A DNA stretch of 64,000 nucleotides from Geothrix sp. (GCA_030824075.1 JAVBYJ010000026.1:1-64000), one strand, 5' to 3'. Counted from the stretch's first letter, positions 41,608 through 50,564 are shown. The notes: generated from the letters alone by a model not told the origin. Numbers and translations: made by a program.

Positions 41608-42285
41608 CTACTGGAGCTTGGCTTCGCCAGGCCCCGTGACAATGGCGGTGACAGCGCGTCGGGCACCAGGTGCCTCCAGGCGCACCCGGTCGCCCAGGCC
41701 GGCCCGGCTGCGGGCGGTGGTGTCCAGGCTGATCCGGAGAGATTCGTGCGTGGCTGTCAGGCGGACTTTGTCACCGGACTCGATGAGGGGGATGGGTTCC
41801 AGGTCCGCCCGGGTGAGGATCTTCCCCGAGGTCACAGCACGCATGAGGCGCTGGCCTTCGGGAAGCTCCGTCAGGGCACCTTCCGGGGGCACCCCCTCGA
41901 AGGGGCTAGGCTCCACCTGATCGGCGGAAAGCTCGGTCTTGCGGACCAGATCGCCCTTGGCGCGCAGCACCGAGCCCACCCAGCTGCCTTCCAGGTCCAC
42001 CCGGGCCATGCCCACCTTCTCGCCATCCACCTTGAGGGTCACCACCACGAAGAAGCGGCCCAGGGGTTCGCGTTTGCTGAGGTGGGAGGGCTCGAAACTG
42101 AGCTTGCCGGGCCGTGTCACGGGCACCCGGGGCGGCTGGGCCACCTTGAAGCGGTGCTCACCGCCCAGCTTCTTCGCCTCTGAGCTGGCGAAGCCCAGGG
42201 CCGCGTCCGCCAGGCGCTCGACGGGAGAAATCGGCGCTTGGGCCAGGAGCGCGGGTGGGACCAGGAGCAGAACGGCGGCGCGCAT
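41608..42285 (-). CDS. flgA: Flagellar P-ring assembly chaperone FlgA
   Basis: 225 residues. Signal peptide (AAVLLLVPPALLAQA), then a domain ending in the SAF/FlgA C-terminal fold: VLRAKGDLVRKTELSADQV, RAVTSGKILTRADLEPIPLIESGDKVRL, GDRVRLEAPGARRAVTAIVTGPG. FlgA assists FlgI assembly in the periplasm. The gene starts four bases after flgG, coupled in the order flgF-flgG-flgA. flgH and flgI do not follow. Confidence 0.9.
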   Translation of the reverse strand: MRAAVLLLVPPALLAQAPISPVERLADAALGFASSEAKKLGGEHRFKVAQPPRVPVTRPGKLSFEPSHLSKREPLGRFFVVVTLKVDGEKVGMARVDLEGSWVGSVLRAKGDLVRKTELSADQVEPSPFEGVPPEGALTELPEGQRLMRAVTSGKILTRADLEPIPLIESGDKVRLTATHESLRISLDTTARSRAGLGDRVRLEAPGARRAVTAIVTGPGEAKLQ

Positions 42286-42289
42286 GCAG

Positions 42290-43078
42290 CTACCGTTTGA
42301 GGTTGTTCAGCAGGCTGAGCATATCGTCGACGGTCTTGATGGTCTTCGAGTTCGCCTCATAGGCCCGCTGGCCGATGATCATGTTCACCATCTCCTCAGC
42401 CACGTCCACGTTGGAGACTTCCAGGAATCCCTGGTTGATGGTGCCCAGGCCATCCGTGCCCGGCGTGCCATCGATGGCCTCGCCGCTGGCCAGGGTGGGT
42501 TGCACCAGATTGCGGCCCAGCTGGTTCAAGCCCGTGGGGTTGATGAAGTGCGACAGGGTGATCTGGCCCACCTGTTGGGGCTGGGTCTGGCCGGTCTGGG
42601 TGACGCTCACCGTGCCGTCCGGGGCGATGGTCACACTCAGGGCGTCCTGGGGGATGGTGATCTGGGGATCCAGCAGGTAGCCCGCCGAGTTCACCAGGGC
42701 GCCGTTCTGATCCGTGGTGAAGCCGCCGTCGCGAGTGTAGGCCAAGGTGCCGTCGGGCTGCGTGACCTTGAAGAAGCCATCGCCCTCGATGGCCATGTCG
42801 AAGCGGTTCGCGGTCTGCCGAAGGTTCCCGGTGGAGTACTGGCGCATGAGGCTCTGCAGCTTCGCACCGTGGCCCAGCTGGATGCCCGCAGGGATCGTGC
42901 TGCTATTGCTGGAACTGGTGCCCGCCAGATTCACGGTCTGATAGAGCAGGTCCTGGAACTCAGCCCGGCCCTTCTTGTAGCCCGTGGTGTTCACATTCGC
43001 CAGGTTGTTGGAGATGGTGTCCATGTTGTACTGCTGGACATTCATGCCCGCCGCCGCCGACCACATTGCACGCATCAT
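42290..43078 (-). CDS. flgG: Flagellar distal rod protein FlgG
   Basis: 262 residues. N-terminus MMRAMWSAAAGMNVQQYNMD followed by ISNNLANVNTTGYKKGRAEF, the central MAIEGDGFFKVTQPDGTLAYTRDG and the C-terminal SNVDVAEEMVNMIIGQRAYEANSKTI are the rod/hook protein signature. AGGAGG sits five bases upstream of ATG 43078. Confidence 0.97.
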   Translation of the reverse strand: MMRAMWSAAAGMNVQQYNMDTISNNLANVNTTGYKKGRAEFQDLLYQTVNLAGTSSSNSSTIPAGIQLGHGAKLQSLMRQYSTGNLRQTANRFDMAIEGDGFFKVTQPDGTLAYTRDGGFTTDQNGALVNSAGYLLDPQITIPQDALSVTIAPDGTVSVTQTGQTQPQQVGQITLSHFINPTGLNQLGRNLVQPTLASGEAIDGTPGTDGLGTINQGFLEVSNVDVAEEMVNMIIGQRAYEANSKTIKTVDDMLSLLNNLKR

Positions 43079-43113
43079 AAAGACCTCCTGATCCATTCAT
43101 TGAGAGCTGAGAA

Positions 43114-43857
43114 CTAGCGGCTGATCGCGACGTCGTTGATGGAACGCGAATCCAGGTCATTTGAAAGGGTTGAGGCCACCTTCAGGCTCAGTTCGAAGAG
43201 CCGGTTCAGGCGGATCATCTCGACCATGGTGGAGGCCGTGTCCACGGCACTCTGCTCCAGGTGGCCCTGGGTGACCGTGCCCTTCACGGGGGCCTCGGCC
43301 GCGCCGGTGGGATCGAAGCGCAGGGCGCCCATGCGCTTGAGAGCGCCAGGCTTCTCGAAGGCTTTCAGATCCAGCTGGCCCACCACCTGCTCCTTCTGCT
43401 GGACGGTGCCGTCCGCCATGATGGAGATGTTCCCGTTCTTGAGGTCCACGGTGATGGGCTGGCCGTTTTTGCCGAGTACCTGACTGCCGTCCATGGTCTG
43501 GAGTTGTCCATCCTGCCCCAACTGGAGACGGCCGTCGCGGGTCACGCGGTCTCCGGCAGGCGTGCGGACATTCAGGAAGGCGTTGCCCTCAATGGCCACA
43601 TCCAGCTGTCGGCCCGTGGCCCGGAGGGCGCCCTGCCCGGTGATCACGCCAGTCTCCCCGAACACCACTCCATCATTCAGGTAGCCGCTCAAAGGCAGCT
43701 TCCGCCCGCTTCCCGCGGCCTTATTGAATACGGCGAAGAAGGGCTGGTCGGGCTTGTAGCCCACCGTGGCCGCGTTCGCCAGGTTGTTCGCCACCACCTC
43801 AAGCTGGAAGGCCCGGGCCTTCAGGCTGCCAGCGGCGACATAGTATCCAGGATCCAT
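43114..43857 (-). CDS. flgF: Flagellar basal-body rod protein FlgF
   Basis: 247 residues, a FlgG paralogue with the N-terminal YVAAGSLKARAFQLEVVANNLANA.TVGYK, central VAIEGNAFLNVRTPAGDRVTRDGR and C-terminal LEQSAVDTASTMVEMIRLNRLFELSLK. The assignment to FlgF rather than FlgG rests on the divergent ends and the position before flgG. The 36-base gap carries the flgG ribosome-binding site. Any upstream promoter would lie in the GC-rich repeat region 43858-44075. Confidence 0.9.
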   Translation of the reverse strand: MDPGYYVAAGSLKARAFQLEVVANNLANAATVGYKPDQPFFAVFNKAAGSGRKLPLSGYLNDGVVFGETGVITGQGALRATGRQLDVAIEGNAFLNVRTPAGDRVTRDGRLQLGQDGQLQTMDGSQVLGKNGQPITVDLKNGNISIMADGTVQQKEQVVGQLDLKAFEKPGALKRMGALRFDPTGAAEAPVKGTVTQGHLEQSAVDTASTMVEMIRLNRLFELSLKVASTLSNDLDSRSINDVAISR

Positions 43858-43990
43858 TGGGCACCTCTCGCCCAGCCAGCGACCGGGACAGGAGGACTAC
43901 CGCCAAAGGGATGCCAAACAGCCCCGACTCGGTCTTGCCGGACCCGGCGCAGGCCCCCCAGACAACCAAGGGAGCTCCGGACAACCAAGA

Positions 43991-44063
43991 AAGCCCCGGC
44001 CCGGCTTTGCCGGGTCGGGGCGTGGGGGTTCCGGGGGTGTTTGCGCAGCAAGGAACCCCCGGA
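43991..44063. repeat. GC-rich hairpin and REP-like element upstream of flgF
   Basis: A hairpin (CCCCGGCCCGGC/GCCGGGTCGGGG, 43995-44020) is followed by CGTGGGGGTTCCGGGGG and ends AAGGAACCCCCGG. In inverse orientation this has the same layout as the element after rpsO (3646-3709): GGGGTTCC, a short palindrome, C runs, CACGC, terminator stem. The 263-base gap 43858-44120 holds this element and the cspA terminator, and no gene. Confidence 0.6.
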
Positions 44064-44070
44064 CAGCATC

Positions 44071-44101
44071 AAACAAACCGGCCTCCCGAAGGAGGCCGGT
44101 T
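44071..44101 (-). terminator. cspA terminator
   Basis: Minus strand AACCGGCCTCC, TTCG tetraloop, GGAGGCCGGTT (44076-44101), then TGTTTG (44071-44075). Confidence 0.85.
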
Positions 44102-44120
44102 CATGGTCGAACGGGTGAAG

Positions 44121-44324
44121 TTAGATCTTCTGAACGTTGGTCGCCTGGGGGCCCTTCTGGCCCTGGCCTACCTGGAAGCTAACCCGCTGATTCTCGTCCA
44201 GGGTGCGGAAACCCGTGGTTTCGATGGCGGAGTGGTGCACGAACAGATCCGCGCCTCCATCATCGGGGGTGATGAATCCGAAACCCTTTTCGGCGTTGAA
44301 CCACTTGACGGTGCCTTGAGCCAT
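44121..44324 (-). CDS. cspA: Cold-shock protein (CspA family)
   Basis: 67 residues: [20 protein letters not shown] with RNP1, DLFVHHSAI with RNP2, and [17 protein letters not shown]. Single-stranded nucleic acid-binding OB fold, probably an RNA chaperone. TACACT (44425-44430, minus) would give a leader of about 95 bases, as is usual for temperature-regulated csp mRNAs. AGGTAG is a weak ribosome-binding site. Confidence 0.96.
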   Translation of the reverse strand: MAQGTVKWFNAEKGFGFITPDDGGADLFVHHSAIETTGFRTLDENQRVSFQVGQGQKGPQATNVQKI

Positions 44325-44528
44325 GATGACTACCTGCTTTTTTCGTCCTGGATACAGATGCATTGTCCCTTCCAGGCGAGGTGGCAATGCTTTTTTCTGC
44401 CCGCACGATAGACGAGCAATTCACAGTGTAGGGCATTTCTGCCTTCAATCTTTAAAAAAACGATGGTGGGCGCAGTTTGTTTCCCGAGACCGGCTGGGGA
44501 GGGTGGTTCCTCGGCTGCCCATCCCAGG

Positions 44529-45329
44529 CTACAGATAGGTCCGGACCCCGACGAAGGCCTTCCGGTAGTAGCGATCCGAGATCTCGTCCTGGCGGATGCC
44601 CTGCCCGGGCCGGGGGGCATGGATAAAGGCCCCCTGCCCCACATACACCCCCACATGGCTCACCCGGCCCCCGCCTCCGGTGGCGAAGAAGAGAAGGTCT
44701 CCCGCCTGGGCTTCGTCCAGATCTACGAGGCTGCCTGCCTCGAACTGGGCCTGGGAGGAGCGTGGCAACCTCAGCCCGTTCAACTGGTACACGGCCCCCG
44801 TGAAACCGCTGCAATCGAAGCCGCGCTCCGTGGTGCCACCAAAAAGGTAGGGCACGCCCAGGTAGTCCCGGGCGGTATGGACCAGGCTGGCCCGCAGGCC
44901 ACCTTCGTCCGTGGGCCGCCGCTGATTCCGGCCCGAGGCGCCCGGGGCTGAACCATCCGGCGCCACCACCCAAAAGGCGTCGATCACCCCGGCGGCCTTC
45001 AGAGCCTCACCCCTGGCCCGGGCCTTCTCCTTGGTGGCGAAATCCCCGAAGCGCACCCGATAGAGACCGTCGCCAGAGGCGTAGTAGGCCGCTTCCAGCC
45101 CCTGGGCATGCAGCGATTCCGAAAACCGCGCCGCGTTTTCAACCTTCCCGAACGCTCCCGCCTGCAACGTGTAGCCCAGGCGCGGAAGGACCTTGGCGAC
45201 CGAAGGCCGGTTGGCTCGCCGCTCCGGGACCGGTCGCGGCGCACGGGAGCAGGCGGGGATCAACAACAGAAGGGCCACCACCGCTGGGGGAGCCAGCCTC
45301 ACACGCGGCATGACCTCGAAGAAGAACAT
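44529..45329 (-). CDS. SPOR-NlpC/P60 lipoprotein, peptidoglycan endopeptidase
   Basis: 266 residues. A lipoprotein-like signal (ALLLLIPAC) leads to a SPOR domain (about 50-120: YTLQAGAFGKVENAARFSES, LYRVRFGDFATKEKA) that binds denuded glycan. The C-terminal NlpC/P60 domain has the catalytic Cys in RGFDCSGFTGAVYQ and His in GRVSHVGVYVG. It should cleave peptide stems at septal or outgrowth sites. TAGGAT lies exactly six bases before ATG 45329. Confidence 0.92.
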   Translation of the reverse strand: MFFFEVMPRVRLAPPAVVALLLLIPACSRAPRPVPERRANRPSVAKVLPRLGYTLQAGAFGKVENAARFSESLHAQGLEAAYYASGDGLYRVRFGDFATKEKARARGEALKAAGVIDAFWVVAPDGSAPGASGRNQRRPTDEGGLRASLVHTARDYLGVPYLFGGTTERGFDCSGFTGAVYQLNGLRLPRSSQAQFEAGSLVDLDEAQAGDLLFFATGGGGRVSHVGVYVGQGAFIHAPRPGQGIRQDEISDRYYRKAFVGVRTYL

Positions 45330-45341
45330 GCGGAGATCCTA
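45327..45341 (-). promoter_or_regulatory. Leaderless-type promoter of the NlpC/P60 gene
   Basis: Minus strand TAGGAT (45336-45341), six bases, then ATG at 45329. Confidence 0.55.
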
Positions 45342-45514
45342 TCAGCGGGGCCCGGTTCCGGCGGTCAACTCCCCACCAGGAATGCCGAAAAAACAGAGCG
45401 TTGAAGTCCCCGGCCTGACGGATGTCCCGAGCAGCCCCCTTCAAACTTCTCCAGGCATTCGGGGAACACTGCACCATTCTGTAGACGAGCGGACAGCCGC
45501 GCTCGGAGGTTCCC

Positions 45515-46270
45515 ATGAGCGATCAAGCCCCCACCGCCACCCCCAGGCGACCCTTCCCGGTCCGGCTGACCCTCCTATCCGTGCTGGTGGTGGGTGCGGG
45601 CGCGGCGGGTATCTACCTGGCCGACCAACTGGTGCTGGCACCCCGGCGCCAGCTGGAAGCCAAGGTAGCCAAGCTGGAATCGGAGACCCTCCGGCTCAAG
45701 ACCTACCTGAAGTTGCTGGAATACACCGAACGTCGCGCCCAACTGGAGGTGATCTCCCAGACCAAGGATGCGGCGGGCGAGACCGTCAACAAACTGCGAT
45801 TCACGGAACTGGATCCCCAGGGCGGGGTGGTGGGCGCGCAACGGGTGCTGGAGATCAAGGGGGATGAAGTCTACGTGGATACGTTGGTCATCAAGTTCGA
45901 GGACCACTTCGTGGAGCAGGGCGATCCCTTGAAGGGCAAGGCCCTGCTGCTCTTCCGGCGCATCTTCACCAACCGCGTGAAACCCGACGACGGGTACTAT
46001 CTGGACCGGAATGGCGTCCCTCCCGAGATCTATGCGGGCCGGACGGTTCCCAACGCCTTTGAACGGGATCTCTGGGCGAGGTTCTGGGAAGTGGCAAACA
46101 GCGAACCCCAGGCGAAGCTGGCCGGCGTGAAGGCCATGCATGGACAGGCCGTCTATGGCAGGCTGGTGCCCAATATGGTGTACACGCTCCTGATGCGATC
46201 CACGGGGGAAGTGATCCTCCCCGCACCGAAGGCCTCCCAGGCCCCCCCCAACCCCATGCCCGCCGAATGA
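45515..46270 (+). CDS. Membrane-anchored protein of unknown function
   Basis: 251 residues. One N-terminal membrane helix (about 18-37, LTLLSVLVVGAGAAGIYLADQ) is followed by a coiled coil (about 44-75, RRQLEAKVAKLESETLRLKTYLK) and a globular domain (EVYVDTLVIKFEDHFVEQG, RTVPNAFERDLWARFWEVAN). The tail is Pro/Ala-rich. GGAGG precedes ATG 45515. I do not recognise the family; a bacterial envelope scaffold is possible. It converges on dnaE2 with six bases between. Confidence 0.75.
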   Translation: MSDQAPTATPRRPFPVRLTLLSVLVVGAGAAGIYLADQLVLAPRRQLEAKVAKLESETLRLKTYLKLLEYTERRAQLEVISQTKDAAGETVNKLRFTELDPQGGVVGAQRVLEIKGDEVYVDTLVIKFEDHFVEQGDPLKGKALLLFRRIFTNRVKPDDGYYLDRNGVPPEIYAGRTVPNAFERDLWARFWEVANSEPQAKLAGVKAMHGQAVYGRLVPNMVYTLLMRSTGEVILPAPKASQAPPNPMPAE

Positions 46271-46276
46271 TGGCGT

Positions 46277-49200
46277 TCACCCCACTTCCAATACCGCCAA
46301 TCCATCCTGCAGGGTCGCCCTCCCGCTGACGGGCACGACATCGCCCACCCGGAAGGGTCGCTGGCGGCGCTTGAGGACGTCGGGGAAGGCGACAGCTTCA
46401 CAAAGGCCGGTCTCATCCTCGAAGGTGATGAACTGCATGCGCTCGCCCTGCTCGGTGGCGACATCCTTGTCCGCCACCACCAGGGCCCAGAAGCGCAGGC
46501 GGCGATCTCGTCCGGGGGTTCCGCGCTTCGCTTCGCTGCGCGCCTCCATAGATCGCACGCTGCTCTGCATCGTGCTCCCGCTCGCTGTGCTTGCGGATAT
46601 GGAGCCTCCCACCCAGGGCCCCGCGCCCGGGTGCGGCAGAGCCGTCCCCGGGCTTGTGCAGCCCCCGACCTCGGCGGCCCGGCTGGGGCCCCCGCCTTTC
46701 CGCACGCGGGCCAGGGCCGCAGGGTGCAGTTCCAGCGTGATTCCCATGGTTTCCATCTCCAGATCGGCCCGGTCGAAGAGGTCCGTGGGGCGCGGACGCA
46801 CACCCGGGGGCACGCCGCCCAACCGCGCCCACATCAGCCGTGTGCGGTCACCGTCTGGAGCCCAGTGGTCGAAGGCTCCAGCAGCGCACAGTGCCTCGGC
46901 AGTGGTCACCGAGAGCTTCACGCGGCCCAGGAGGTCATCCAGATGCTCGAAGGGGCCGTGGGTCTCGCGCTCCGCCAGCAGCGCGCGGACTTCCTTTTCC
47001 TGGGCCCCACGCACCTGCATGAGACCCACGCGCACGGCCTGCTCTCCCTCGGCGGTGAAGGGCCAGACCGATGCGTTCGCATCGGGCCCGCGCACCACCA
47101 GACGGTGGCGCCGGGCATCGCCCAGGTAGGCGATGGCGGGGTAGTAGCCACCCTGGTTGGTGATGACCGAGGCAAAGAACGCGGCCGGATGGTGGGCCTT
47201 GATCCAGGCGCTTTCGAAACTCACCTGGGCGTAGCTGGCGGAATGCGGCTTGCAGAAGGAATAGCCCTGGAAGGTGCGGATCATGTCCCAGGCCTCGTCC
47301 ACGGTGGCCTGACGCACACGGCGTTCCGCGCAGCCCCGGCGGAAACGGGACTCGAAGTAGGGCAGCTTCGTGTCGCAGTCGGGCTTGCCCAGCAGCTTGC
47401 GGAGCTGGTCGGCGTCGTGGTGGCTCCAGCCCGCCAGCGCCACGCAGACCTTGATGACATCCTCCTGATACACCAGCACGCCAAAACTATCGGACAGGAG
47501 TTGTTCAAAAACAGGGTCGCTCGGTTCCCAGACTTCCTCGCCCCGGCTGCGCTTCACGTAGCGATCCACCCAGCGGTAGGCGGCGGGGCGGATGAGGCTG
47601 CTGTGGATCACCAGCGTCTCGAAATCGCCCTTCTGCACCCGCTGCTGGAGCTGGCGGGTGGCGGGGCTTTCCACGTAGAAGACGCCGATGCTGTCGCCCC
47701 GGGCCAGCAGGGCCTGGGTGGCGGGATCGTTCCGGGCGTGGCTGCCGGGATCTTTCGGTACGCGGTCCCCCAGCACCTCGTAGGCATCGCGGATCACGGC
47801 GAGGCTGCGGTTCCCGAGGAGGTCGATCTTCACCAGGCCATAGTTTTCCACACCATCCTTGTCCCAAGTCGTGATGGATACATTCGCTTTCGCAGGAGCA
47901 GGCTGGAAGGCGGCGTGTTCCCACAGAGGTCCGGACGTGACGATGGTGCCGCCGGGATGCACGGAGAACTGGTGGAAGTGGCCCTTCAGGGCCTTGGCCT
48001 GGCGCAGGATCACATCCCAGGCGGGATTTTCAGAAGCGCGGTCCAGGCCCCCTTCCCAGCCCCGCACGTAGCGAGCCAGCTGCTTCAGTTCGCTGTCCGG
48101 CCGCCCGTGGGCCTGGGCCACGGCCCGCAGGGCGCCCTTGGCCTTGAAGAAAGCGTGGTTGGACACCATGGCCACACGGGCGCGGCCGTAGCGGTTGAAC
48201 ACGGCCTGGATGACGTCGTTGCGTTCGTCCCAGGCGAAGTCGATATCCATGTCCGGCGGATCCTTGCGCTCCTTGGTGAGGAAACGCTCGAACATCAGAT
48301 TCGTGGCCACGGGGTCCACGTTGCTGAGACCCAGGGCGTAGCTCACCAGGGAGGCCGCGCCGCTGCCTCGGCCGCAGATGCGGGGGTTCTCCCCTTGCAC
48401 CGCCTGCACGATGTCCTGCACCAGCAGGAAGTAGCGGGCGAAGCCCTTGAAGGCAATGAGGTCCAGCTCCTGCTCCATACGGGCAAGGATGTCGCCGCGC
48501 ACCACCGGAAATCGCTTCTCCACACCCGCGCGCACCCGCTCGCGGAGGAGCACCTCGAGGTCCGCATCATCCGGTCTTCCTTCATGACCCAGGGGCCGCG
48601 CCATCTCCCATTTGCCCCAAGGGATCTTCCAGCCCGTGATGCGCTCCAGCAGCGCGGCGGTGGCCTTCGCCACGGCGGGCTCGGCGAAGGGGAAGCGGGC
48701 TTCCCAGTCGGCGCGTGGCACGGCCGCCTCGGAGGGCTGCCACAGGGCCTCGGTGCGGAGGAAGGTGGCCTGCTGCGCGATGGCCCGCTTGAGGCGATGC
48801 ATTTCCAGGCCTTCGGGCGTACGGAAGCGCAGCACCTGGGGAGCGACCACCGTGAGCCCATCGGCCAAGGCTGCGCGGGCCTCCTGCACGCGGTGGGAAT
48901 GCCCCAGCAAGGCGGCCTTGAAACCTTCCCGCAACAGGGTGTCCAGGCCCGCCCGATCCTCTGCCAGCAGCATGCAATCCCGGGGCGGTTCGGGTGCACC
49001 CAGGCCCGGGATGGCGGGACCCGGCGCCGCGTCATGGGCCTGGGCCGTGAGCAGGCGGTTCAGGGCCCCGTAGCCCACATCCGAGAAAGGCAGCGCGCCG
49101 TAGCCGTGCCCCTGCCAGGTGAAGCGGCAGCCCAGGTGGATGCGGAAATCTGTCCACTCCGGATCGGGCGGCAGGCCTTCGAGCTCACGGGACGTGTGGA

Positions 49201-49357
49201 TCCACTCCAGCGTGTCGCGCAGCTTCGGGTACCCCGCCATCCCCCGGTCCCAGCAGACCAGATCGCGGTAGCCCAGATGATGCGCCAGCCGCAGCAGCTG
49301 CGCCGCCGGGTAGACACCTTCACCAAGGCTGAAATCGGAAATGCCGAGGGCGAACAT
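46277..49357 (-). CDS. dnaE2: Error-prone DNA polymerase DnaE2/ImuC
   Basis: 1026 residues, shorter than replicative DnaE. The PHP domain opens MFALGISDFSLGEGV; the polymerase core shows CGRGSGAASLVSYALGLSNVDPV, PDMDIDFAWDERNDV (catalytic Asp pair), GGTIVTS, GLVKIDLLGNRSL and FCKPHSASYAQVSFESAW. The last part is a short OB-like domain (RLRFWALVVADKD). Just before it, residues about 890-950 are an insertion unlike the family (see finding). Together with the upstream imuB it forms a damage-tolerance polymerase pair. GTG 49366, overlapping the imuB stop, is an alternative start. Confidence 0.92.
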   Translation of the reverse strand: MFALGISDFSLGEGVYPAAQLLRLAHHLGYRDLVCWDRGMAGYPKLRDTLEWIHTSRELEGLPPDPEWTDFRIHLGCRFTWQGHGYGALPFSDVGYGALNRLLTAQAHDAAPGPAIPGLGAPEPPRDCMLLAEDRAGLDTLLREGFKAALLGHSHRVQEARAALADGLTVVAPQVLRFRTPEGLEMHRLKRAIAQQATFLRTEALWQPSEAAVPRADWEARFPFAEPAVAKATAALLERITGWKIPWGKWEMARPLGHEGRPDDADLEVLLRERVRAGVEKRFPVVRGDILARMEQELDLIAFKGFARYFLLVQDIVQAVQGENPRICGRGSGAASLVSYALGLSNVDPVATNLMFERFLTKERKDPPDMDIDFAWDERNDVIQAVFNRYGRARVAMVSNHAFFKAKGALRAVAQAHGRPDSELKQLARYVRGWEGGLDRASENPAWDVILRQAKALKGHFHQFSVHPGGTIVTSGPLWEHAAFQPAPAKANVSITTWDKDGVENYGLVKIDLLGNRSLAVIRDAYEVLGDRVPKDPGSHARNDPATQALLARGDSIGVFYVESPATRQLQQRVQKGDFETLVIHSSLIRPAAYRWVDRYVKRSRGEEVWEPSDPVFEQLLSDSFGVLVYQEDVIKVCVALAGWSHHDADQLRKLLGKPDCDTKLPYFESRFRRGCAERRVRQATVDEAWDMIRTFQGYSFCKPHSASYAQVSFESAWIKAHHPAAFFASVITNQGGYYPAIAYLGDARRHRLVVRGPDANASVWPFTAEGEQAVRVGLMQVRGAQEKEVRALLAERETHGPFEHLDDLLGRVKLSVTTAEALCAAGAFDHWAPDGDRTRLMWARLGGVPPGVRPRPTDLFDRADLEMETMGITLELHPAALARVRKGGGPSRAAEVGGCTSPGTALPHPGAGPWVGGSISASTASGSTMQSSVRSMEARSEAKRGTPGRDRRLRFWALVVADKDVATEQGERMQFITFEDETGLCEAVAFPDVLKRRQRPFRVGDVVPVSGRATLQDGLAVLEVG
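46511..46690. repeat. Palindromic element inserted in frame in dnaE2
   Basis: Contains GGGGTTCCGCGCTTCGC (46515-46531), identical to the element after rpsO, plus an inverted pair CTCCATA (46544-46550) and TATGGAG (46598-46604) and several GC palindromes. It translates without a stop on the minus strand to a low-complexity Gly/Ser/Thr/Pro stretch. Confidence 0.6.
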
Positions 49358-49362
49358 GGGTT

Positions 49363-50493
49363 TCACGCGCCCTGCCCCATCCACCCCGGCAGGACGGTAT
49401 GGCCCGGGAAGCGGCGGCGGAGGTGGGCGAGGGCGGGTTCGAGGCGCTCGAGGCGTGCGTGGATTGGATCCTGGAAGAGGCTCCGTTCACGGCCCAGGCC
49501 CCAGGCCAGACGCAGTTCCACCTCGCGTATGAGCAGGCGCCGGGGGGCGCCCGCCAGGAAGGCCTGCTGGAGACGTCGGGCCAAGATCAGGGGCGGGGCC
49601 GTCAGGTCCTCCGGCGCGGCGCGCCAGGTGTGGGGTTCGCCGTCCACGTCCCACCAGCGCAGGATCAGGTGGCGCGGGTGGCGGGCATCGGACCAGAGCC
49701 AGTCCAGACAACGGGCGGCCAGAGCCACCTCTTCCGGCAGGCAGGGGGGCTGGAGTCGCCAGCCGTGGCGGACATGGCCAGGGCGTTCCGTGAGCAGGGG
49801 GAGCCGCGGCCGGTCCTCGCCGCGGACCCGGGCCCGCAGGTCCGGGGCCAGTTTGGAATTCGTCAGTTCCGCCAGCACGGGCAGGGGCACGGGCTGGAGG
49901 TCTCCGAAGGCACGGAGACCCAAACGGTGAAAGCGATCCTGCAGGCGCGGCGCCAGATCCGGCAGGCGGCGCAGGGAATGGGGGGCGAGAAACGTGGCTT
50001 CGGTGCCGTCCACCACCCATTCCAGGTGATGCTCGGCGCGGGCGGCGATCTGGGCGGCGGTGGCGCTGAGGGACAACCCCCCATGGCTGGCCCAGCCGTG
50101 CTGGTCAGCCAGTTCACGGCACATGCGCGTGGCGGTATCCGCCAGGGGGCCGAAGAGCCGCTGGGTGCCCTGGAGCTCCACCAGAGCCTCGCCCAGGCGC
50201 AAGAGCTGGCCCTGAGGCGTCCAGTGCTGGAGGAAGTCGCCCAGGCTGCCCTGGGCCTCCCACCACACCTGGGGCGAGGGATCCAGCACCCGCAGGCCCG
50301 GCGCGGCCCGCAGGGCCCGATCCATGGGCATGCCCGCGACCAGCCCTTCGGCGCGGCCCAGGCGGTTCACGAACCAGAGGGTGGGTGAGCGTGGGCTTTC
50401 GGGATTCAGGAAGGCCAGGGCCCGGTCCCGCAGTCCTCCGTCCCGCCCGCAGGCCAGCTGGAACGGCAGTTCGGGAACCCACATCGCCAGCAC
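49363..50493 (-). CDS. imuB: ImuB-like Y-family polymerase subunit
   Basis: 376 residues. The opening MLAMWVPELPFQLACGRDG, LVAGMPMDRALRAAPGLRVL and the C-terminal little-finger and tail resemble ImuB. This is a Y-family-related protein whose catalytic acidic residues are normally lost and which recruits DnaE2 to the clamp. GTG 50493 is chosen because GGAGG lies five bases upstream. imuA is absent from the neighbourhood. dnaE2 follows at once. Confidence 0.88.
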   Translation of the reverse strand: MLAMWVPELPFQLACGRDGGLRDRALAFLNPESPRSPTLWFVNRLGRAEGLVAGMPMDRALRAAPGLRVLDPSPQVWWEAQGSLGDFLQHWTPQGQLLRLGEALVELQGTQRLFGPLADTATRMCRELADQHGWASHGGLSLSATAAQIAARAEHHLEWVVDGTEATFLAPHSLRRLPDLAPRLQDRFHRLGLRAFGDLQPVPLPVLAELTNSKLAPDLRARVRGEDRPRLPLLTERPGHVRHGWRLQPPCLPEEVALAARCLDWLWSDARHPRHLILRWWDVDGEPHTWRAAPEDLTAPPLILARRLQQAFLAGAPRRLLIREVELRLAWGLGRERSLFQDPIHARLERLEPALAHLRRRFPGHTVLPGWMGQGA

Positions 50494-50564
50494 CGGAACC
50501 TCCAGAGGGGATCCAAGTATGGCGAATAAAAAACGAAAAACAAGCTCTGATTGAAGTACTGGCC

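Noticed and set aside
46631-49930. A 1,099-codon open frame on the + strand opposite dnaE2 and imuB
   Set aside because: It is antisense to two genes with clear conserved motifs. High G+C keeps the complementary frame open. Its translation shows no family features.
50494-50564. LexA/SOS box before imuB
   Set aside because: The gap is AT-rich but I see no dyad that I can identify as a LexA operator for this group.
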